The notes under the pieces were generated by a model. It saw only the letters and a list, made by a program, of their open reading frames with translations. It had not been told where the DNA came from and ran no database searches. Position numbers and translations under genes: made by a program. From positions 138,612,001-138,676,000 of the forward strand of contig CM060831.1 in assembly GCA_030762175.1 (NCBI GenBank): a stretch of 64,000 nucleotides of DNA. The letters are read 5' to 3'. Position 1 is the stretch's first letter, and the number at the start of each line of letters is the position of its first letter. This DNA is from Metallyticus violacea. Its lineage: Eukaryota; Arthropoda; Insecta; Mantodea; Metallyticidae. Below, one piece after another: positions 57,851 through 64,000 of this stretch.

Positions 57851-58854
57851 ATACGGCGCTCCCCCTCACTTCGCAGGCCGTACGCCGTTTTCTTAATGAC
57901 AACTCTGACACAACGGACCGCAGAGGATCCTAAACCACAGTTTTTCCGACAAGGTCACCAGGTCTAATACCCTAGTACATTTTTCTCATAGGTATTCGTA
58001 AGTGGCTGAGCTCTATGATTAAAAGCCAGAAAGGTCACTATTGATATGCTAAGCTTGGCAATAGGCTTGATATTTATTGTATTACAAATGGTAATCATGC
58101 TGAATGTATTGAAGATCAAATTTTCAATTTTAATATGTCATAAAATATTAAATTTCAATCAAATAAACTTTTTGTTTGATAGTTATAGCATTTTCTTTTA
58201 CTGGTGTTTTAAGCGGATCACTCAAATTATTTCCACTGTCTAGTCATAACTGATATACTCAACCACACACTCAATGATATAAAAATTAGCATTTATCAAT
58301 ACAGTACATCTATTGCGTCATAAAAATTTTAATCTGCCCATATTTTGTCTACATCCCCCCCTTTTGTCACGTGGCTTGTAGTTTAATATTATTTATTAGG
58401 CATTCTTTATTTTTATAAATAATTAAAGCTATTTGTTCACATTTTATTTGTTAAATCTCTGGTAATTGTAATGCACATATAGTTAAAATGTTTTATTTGA
58501 GTACGTTTAATAATAACTATTTATCCAACATTATATCATTATGGTATTGCCAGTTATTATTTCGTGCGTGTAATAATCATCTATTACCATACTGAATGCA
58601 GTAATGAACTAAAATAGTCATTTTTAAAACAACTCCTGCAAAGACAGCGCTTAAAAAGAAACACACATGAGCTCTGTTTCTTATTTATTATATACGTTTA
58701 CAACACATTCCTTGCAATTAAATAATATACCACATGAGAATTCGAAAATCTCCATTGAAAAGTTCCATTCTCTTCCAGACCCACGATATTCGAAGCGATT
58801 TTCTTTTTGCTCTCTATATAGCCTTCTGGTACAATATTCGATGTCCGACCCCTC
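57851..58854. other. AT-rich DNA, no gene seen
   Basis: No repeat family or coding signal recognised. Confidence 0.45.
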
Positions 58855-59113
58855 GGTCCTAGTGCTGTAATGGTAACCATACTTGCCTTCTAAACCCAAG
58901 ATCGCGGGTTCAAACCCGGCTAGGGTCAATGAATTTTTGGGGCGTAAAAATCCTAAGTATGGCTTCCTTCGGAAGGGAAGTAAAGCCGTGGGTCCCGTGT
59001 TGTAGATTTAGGGCACGATAAAGAACCTCAAGCCTGAAAGAAGAGGCCTCTGAGCAAAATTAGTCGGCTGTTTCACGCCTTGAATTGAATGGGACGATGA
59101 TTACTTGAGATGT
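58855..59113 (+). repeat. SINE-A copy, tail lost
   Basis: Head GGTCCTAGTGCTGTAATGG with B box GGGTTCAAACCC and the full body to TTACTTGAGATGTCTAA. The GAGCGTCC..AAATAAA terminus is missing. Confidence 0.88.
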
Positions 59114-59652
59114 CTAACCTTAGTGTTCGCTTGATGGTTTGTAGGTGAACTGCTGAATCAGCCAGCAACATGTAGAGCACTTCCGGAAACAGTATTCAAT
59201 TATTATTCTTCAGGATTCGGCAGTTTTAAAAAATACAGAAAATCCTTCGGAATTTTCGCAAAGGTGTTGAAGCAATTGGCTATCTGGCACATTTACCAGT
59301 CTGTATCCCATGATTGGTTCGGTGAGGAGAAGATGAATATATTTTCGGACAATCCCTAACATATTTACACCATCAACGTCGCCACAGTTGGCAATCTTGG
59401 TTATGATAGTTGATAGGAAAATTGCATTGACCTTCATCTCTGACATTCTCCATTAACATATACGTCAGTCCATCTCTTCTAAATGCAGCAGCTAATGCAA
59501 AAATAAGTGTCACTTTCACAAAAAGAACACCGTCGTCCGCTTCTTTTAAAAAATTACAATTTTGTGTTTGGTAAAAATTTTAGAACTATTTGCTGTATAT
59601 CCCTCGCTCTTTCATTTAAGAAATGCAATTTAAGTGGTATATTTACCAATAT
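59114..59652. other. Intergenic DNA with an unassigned short frame
   Basis: A 78-codon minus frame (59210-59446) has a protein-like, less AT-biased composition, with NMLGIVRKYIHLLLTEPIMG in its middle. I do not recognise it and see no start or splice context. Confidence 0.3.
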
Positions 59653-60234
59653 TGGACCTCGAGTGGCCGAGGTCGTTAAGGCGCGGACTTGCGAGCGGGA
59701 GGTCTGGGGTTCGAATCCCGCCAGGACCGTCCTCCCTGACTGGGTTTTTTTTTCCCCCCAGGTTTTCCTCAGCCGGGGAGGTACCATAAACTTAGGCCTG
59801 GAACGCTTCCTTCCTTAAAAAATATCCTTTCACACTATATCATTTCATCTCATGTATCGTCGGTCCTGGTGGTGTAGTGGTTACCATACTTGCCTCCTAA
59901 ACCCAAGATCGCGGGTTCGAACCCGGCCAGGACCGATGGATTTTTTCGGGGCGTAAAAATCCTAAGTATGGCTTCATTCGGAAGGGAAGTAAAGCCGTGG
60001 GTCCCGTGTCGTACATTTACGGCACGAAAAAGAACCTCAAGCCTGAAAGAGAGGCCTCTGAGCAAAATTTGTCGGCCGTTTCACGCCCTGAGTTGAATGG
60101 GACGCTGATGACCTGAGATGTTAAAGAGCGTCCATAAATAAATCATTGAAAAAAAAAAATCTCATGTATCACCAGTGTCCACCGCCTGTGATGCCTCAGT
60201 AGTAAAAACGGGCGTTAAACACTACTAAAAAAAA
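59653..60234 (+). repeat. SINE-B copy split by a SINE-A
   Basis: The head CTCGAGTGGCCGAGGTCGTT and body run up to TCATTTCATCTCATGTATC. The last third (ACCAGTGTCCACCGCCTGTG to GGCGTTAAACACTACT) resumes after the inserted SINE-A. AATATTG near both outer ends may be its own target-site duplication. Confidence 0.92.
59859..60157 (+). repeat. SINE-A nested in SINE-B, with TSD
   Basis: Full-length copy nearly identical to 15964-16248. ATCTCATGTATC flanks it (59847-59858 and 60158-60169), a perfect 12-bp duplication of SINE-B sequence. Confidence 0.96.
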
Positions 60235-61373
60235 TATTGTACCATCTTTTCAAGGAGATGACAACTTGCAACATAAAATATGCCACTTGTCGTAGGCTTA
60301 TTTGATTTTTCTAAATGCTACAAATGTGCAAACAAACCCTCTTCATTTAAGATTCCACTTAAACTTTCCTAATTTCGCAACATTTTAAGTTATGTTCATA
60401 TGTCACTTCACATTTCAGCTTCGATTTACTTGGTAGAAGCGATGAAACAACTATCGAAACAGAAATACTTTTCCTTCGTCACAGATTTGCGCCCGTTCTA
60501 TTTAATCGTCTGTCAATTGTTATCATAAACACATTAGCATAATTACCATGTTATTTATAATCTATGGAACACTAAGCATAGTGCATTAGAGTAAAACAAA
60601 TGAAGTTGTTATTTAAAATAATCCGAGGTAAGTTATTATACGAATGCGAATAAAATATTGTGTAACTATAATGAAGCTCATATTCCAGTTGTAAAAATCA
60701 TTATTATACGATGATATTAACCTAAACTGTTATTGCATTTGGATAATACTCCATAAACTTTAATTAGTTAAATGTGTCAATTTACTTCCAGTACGTATGT
60801 TCCGTCTAAACACCTTTACTTTCAGTTTTATCAGCTGAAGTGTGGAAATTATATTTGAGGTTATGTACGCCGCCTGCAAGAACATATGGCCTCCTATACA
60901 CATTTTTATCACTTGGTGCAAATAAGGCATAAAGCCATAACTGAAGTCGTTGGGTGGTGAAGTGGGGACCCCTAGAGCCACGTGCTCTTGTTTTTGTGAC
61001 GTGCAGGACGGTGTGAGTTACAGAGCTTTACAGCTTCATAAAACAGCAGTAAACGCGCGACAGGCTACCTCCCCCTCCTGTTCTGTTTTTTTTACCGCCC
61101 GACTTTAAGCGACTAGGGTGAAGCCGAATCAATCTCCCTGGGGCACACGCGACGACACAAACAAACCAGACTATGTGACTCTAATAGCCTGCTTTCCGTA
61201 AGTGCGAATGTGTTCATATTTCCATTGCTGTGTGATAACCTAGCCTGCCTCCGCACATTTTCTGTTTAAGGACTTGCTTAACTGCAGTTCGTTTATTTGG
61301 ACATTCATGCGCCAAAAAGTAACCTTAATTTAGTAATAATGTAATAAAGTGTACAACAGTTCCCTTGGAAATC
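60235..61373. other. Intergenic DNA, GC-richer near the end
   Basis: 60950-61200 is GC-richer and unique, with several CG dinucleotides, but shows no coding frame. Confidence 0.4.
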
Positions 61374-61598
61374 AACCCCGGCCAGGACCAATGACTTTTT
61401 TGGACGTAAAAATCCCAAGTATGGTTTCCTTCGGAAGGGAAGTAAAGCCGCGGGTCCCTGTCGTACATTTACAGCACCAAGCCTGAAAGAAGAGGCCTCT
61501 GAGCAAAATTTATCGGCCGTGAATTGAATGGGACGAGATGTTAAAGAGTGTCTGTAAATAAACCAAATCAACAAAAAAAAAAAAAAAAAAAAAAAAAA
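61374..61598 (+). repeat. SINE-A copy, 5'-truncated, long A-tail
   Basis: Starts within the end of the tRNA head (CCCCGGCCAGGACCAATG), has two body deletions, and ends GTGTCTGTAAATAAACC followed by a run of about 24 A. Confidence 0.9.
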
Positions 61599-61637
61599 TC
61601 TTGGAAAAACGCACAGGCGAGGAGAAACTAGCAATAT

Positions 61638-61654
61638 TGTGTGTGTGTGTGTAT

Positions 61655-61702
<48 letters not shown>
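61638..61702. repeat. (GT)n microsatellite
   Basis: About 30 GT units with a few A interruptions. Confidence 0.97.
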
Positions 61703-61704
<2 letters not shown>

Positions 61705-61814
61705 TGAGGGCCGAAAACCAACAGATGTTCATTGAAGAATAAAGAAACAATATGGAGATTCCTATGTATCACTTCAGCAGGTCTATCGCTGCAGTAGAAC
61801 AAGTGATGAGACAA

Positions 61815-62541
61815 TCGGCGGGTAAAAATCGATGAGGTGGCTGTAGAATTGAAAAATCAGTCTCAGCTCTACGCACCACATTCTGCAGTATTGCAAAGTC
61901 TCCTCTAGGTAGATAGCAAAACAACACACTCCTGAAGTGAAAGAAAGTGGTGTGGATGTTTGTGGAACACTTCTACGACATAGTCACTAGTGATGCATGC
62001 TGAGTCCGCTACTTCCAGCCAGAGACCAAGCCAGTCAGCAAAGGATGGCTGTGACAGCCGGTAATGTGATGCTCAAGTTCTTCTGGGACTCAAAGTTCAA
62101 TCATGGAACATTACATGCCCAGAGGACGCATGTTAACAGTGAGTCATATTATGATCTGATTGAGAACCATTTGAAACCTGCGGTCAGGTCCGAGATTTGC
62201 TCACAGCTGGTGTACTCTAACAGCATGGTAATACAAGACCTCGCACAGCTCATGCAACGACACAAACGTTGCAAATCTGCATTTTGAGGTATACCACATC
62301 CTGCTTATTCCCGGACCGGACCTTTGCACCACTCAAAGAGGCACTAGGTGGCAAGAAGTTCCTCAATGACGAAGAAATGAAAGAAGAGGTGCGTGGTGGT
62401 TACGCAGTCAGTCACAAGAATTTTTTTCTCGTGGAATCCAGGGTTAAACAATGGAACACCGGCAATGAACATGGTGATGACTATGGTAAAAATGAAGTGT
62501 TTTCAATGCCAATGAACGCATTCATAAATAAAAAAAATTAA
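61815..62541 (+). pseudogene. Mariner-like transposase pseudogene
   Basis: Frames in order read VKIDEVAVELKNQSQ (N-terminal HTH end), FYDIVTSDAC then a stop, VRYFQPETKPVSKGW (IVTGDETWV-H--PE block), NVMLKFFWDSKF and LIENHLKPAVRSE, and after a shift PLKEALGGKKFLNDEEMKEE, NFFLVESRVKQWN and GDDYGK near the C-terminus. These match the mariner/SETMAR transposase order. A TGA replaces the Trp after the first catalytic aspartate, and the HDNARPH and SPDLAP blocks with the other two aspartates are missing. It is a dead copy and a different family from the 46-kb element. Terminal repeats were not found. Confidence 0.8.
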
Positions 62542-62560
62542 GGCTACGTTTTGACAGATT

Positions 62561-62825
62561 TGATTTATTTATGGACATTCTTTAACATCTCAGGTCATCA
62601 GCGTCCTAACCAATTCAGAACGTGAAACAGCCAAAAAAGTTTGCTCAGAGATCTCTTCTTTCAGGCTTGAGGTTCACTTTCGTGCCGTAAATCTACGACA
62701 CGGATTCCACGGCTGTATTTCCCTTCCAATACGCCCGAAAAAAAAATCCATCGATTCTGGCCGCGTTTGACACAGACGATCTTGGGTTTATGAGGCAAAT
62801 GTGGTTACCACTAGATCACCAGGAC
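62561..62825 (-). repeat. SINE-A copy, left arm of head-to-head pair
   Basis: Reversed, diverged copy with tail TTTATTTATGGACATTC at the left and head TAGATCACCAGGAC at the right, directly abutting the next SINE-A head. Confidence 0.88.
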
Positions 62826-63117
62826 GGTCCTGGTGGTGTAGTGGTTACCATAATTGCCTCCTAAACCTAAGAACCCGGCCAGGATCGATGGGTTTTTTTG
62901 GGCGTAAAATTCCTAAGTATGACTTTCTTCGGTAGGGAAGTAAAATCATGGGTTCCGAACATACATTTACGGCACGAAAAAGAACCTCAAGCCTGAAAGA
63001 AGAGACCTCTGAGCAAAATTTGTCGGCTGTTTCACGCCCTGAGTTGAATGGGACGCTGATGACCTGAGATGTTAAAGAGCGTCCGTAAATAAAATCAATC
63101 AATTAATAAAAAAAAAC
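62826..63117 (+). repeat. SINE-A copy, right arm of head-to-head pair
   Basis: Head GGTCCTGGTGGTGTAGTGG with the AGATCGCGGGTTCG block deleted, which removes most of its B box. Body and tail GCGTCCGTAAATAAAATC are present, followed by an A-rich run. Confidence 0.9.
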
Positions 63118-64000
63118 AGGACCGGTCACTTTTTGATTGAGCCTTGTACCTTATCTATACATTTTTAACTTATCATTTGCTATGTCTATCTAAAGTTTAA
63201 AAGCAGCCTGTCTGTATATAAGATTCTATTAAAGATCAAATACAAATATAAAGAAGGAGAGAGCTATTTAGGAAAATTGAGGCAAAAATGGCAAAAATAT
63301 GCGAAGATTTCATGAAAGTGATAATTACATTTAAAATCATACAACATATTTACAATAGATACTCGAAAAACAGACAGTTTCTAGTATACGGTAGACGAAA
63401 GAACCGCCAGATTCACAATTAGGCCAGCCCATTCACTTGACCATAAGCAGCGCCACCTAATATGAGAAATTTCAATTTCTTACAATTTGAAAATATTGCT
63501 TCTAATTGTGTTATGACATTTCATAGTAAATTTACTTGCATTTGGTTTGTGAGTCCAGTCATTCCTAAATTCAATACGTTCATAGATGTGAACTAGTTGA
63601 GGCTTACGTAGAATTTAGAAAGTTCATAAATTTTTCTTAATTTTGTAGATGCTTATGTACATTGTGAGACCATGTTACTGCAGAACTATACATAATTCCA
63701 TGTTGCATTAAAAATCTGTTTTTAGGAACATACTTTGAAAAACCGATAGAGAAGAAACAAAACCGGATTCTTTTTGAAACCATAGACTCCTCTTCCCGTG
63801 TTACACTTGGTCTGAACAGTTAATTATTTATTCATAACTCTAACAAGCGATTAGCGTGAATAGCAAATAAATTCCTGTTTGTTTACCAACAATATCATCC
63901 AGAACTACTATGCTTGGAAGACAGATAGAAGAAAGCCAGAAAACAAGTATGAAAAAAAAAAAAAAAAACTTATTGGTTTTATACTTCAATAGCTCAGCTG
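63118..64000. other. AT-rich DNA, no gene seen
   Basis: Ends with an A-run at 63953-63968. No repeat family or coding signal recognised. Confidence 0.45.

Overview
The window looks like non-coding DNA from a large, AT-rich, repeat-laden arthropod genome, most likely an insect. The evidence is the mix of repeats: several tRNA-headed SINE families, mariner/Tc1-type transposase relics typical of insects, decayed non-LTR retrotransposon (LINE) pieces and long trinucleotide microsatellites. A polyneopteran such as a cockroach, termite or stick insect is a guess from the SINE and transposon mix and cannot be proven here. I found no host protein-coding gene I can support, no rRNA, no functional tRNA, no CRISPR and no bacterial-type operon. 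Almost every open reading frame above 60 codons is a by-product of AT-rich sequence, tandem repeats or SINE bodies.

Layout. 1-11 kb holds a LINE C-terminal scrap, SINEs, three relics of DNA transposons (1.6, 6.1-6.6 and 8.5-9.3 kb) and a tandem pair of SINE-B copies. 11-25 kb holds several SINE-C copies, a solo end of a Tc1/mariner element, a near-intact SINE-A, large microsatellites (18.1-18.4 and 22.2-22.5 kb), a LINE 3' piece (20.4 kb) and a decayed LTR-retrotransposon 5' end with a tRNA-Lys primer-binding site (23.5 kb). 25-35 kb has a 0.2 kb tandem duplication, another transposase relic and mutually nested SINEs. 35.5-38.4 kb is a minisatellite with a 34-bp unit and about 67 core repeats. 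41-51 kb is the densest repeat zone: SINE-A copies with clear target-site duplications, a LINE reverse-transcriptase relic, a Tc1/mariner-type element with recognisable terminal inverted repeats invaded by two retroposon insertions (46.0-47.9 kb), and an inverted/rearranged repeat cluster (49.8-51 kb). 51.4-57.6 kb is nearly repeat-free AT-rich DNA with one GC-rich island (54.87-55.07 kb). 57.6-63.1 kb returns to transposon relics and SINEs, including a SINE-A nested in a SINE-B and a head-to-head SINE-A pair.

The SINE names A, B, C and D are mine, assigned from copies aligned by eye within this window. A: about 280 bp, head GGTCCTGGTGGTGTAGTGG, tail GTCCATAAATAAA. B: about 270 bp, head CCGCCACGGGTGGCCGAG, tail CGGGCGTTAAACACT. 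C: about 400-480 bp, with a tRNA-like head. D: about 255 bp, two copies. Nesting in both directions shows that families A and B overlapped in time, and both are younger than the 46-kb transposon. The most unusual items are the combinatorial 34-bp minisatellite, the composite retroposon insertion inside the 46-kb transposon, the head-to-head SINE-A pair and the 50-kb inverted cluster. I see no convincing new multi-gene system.
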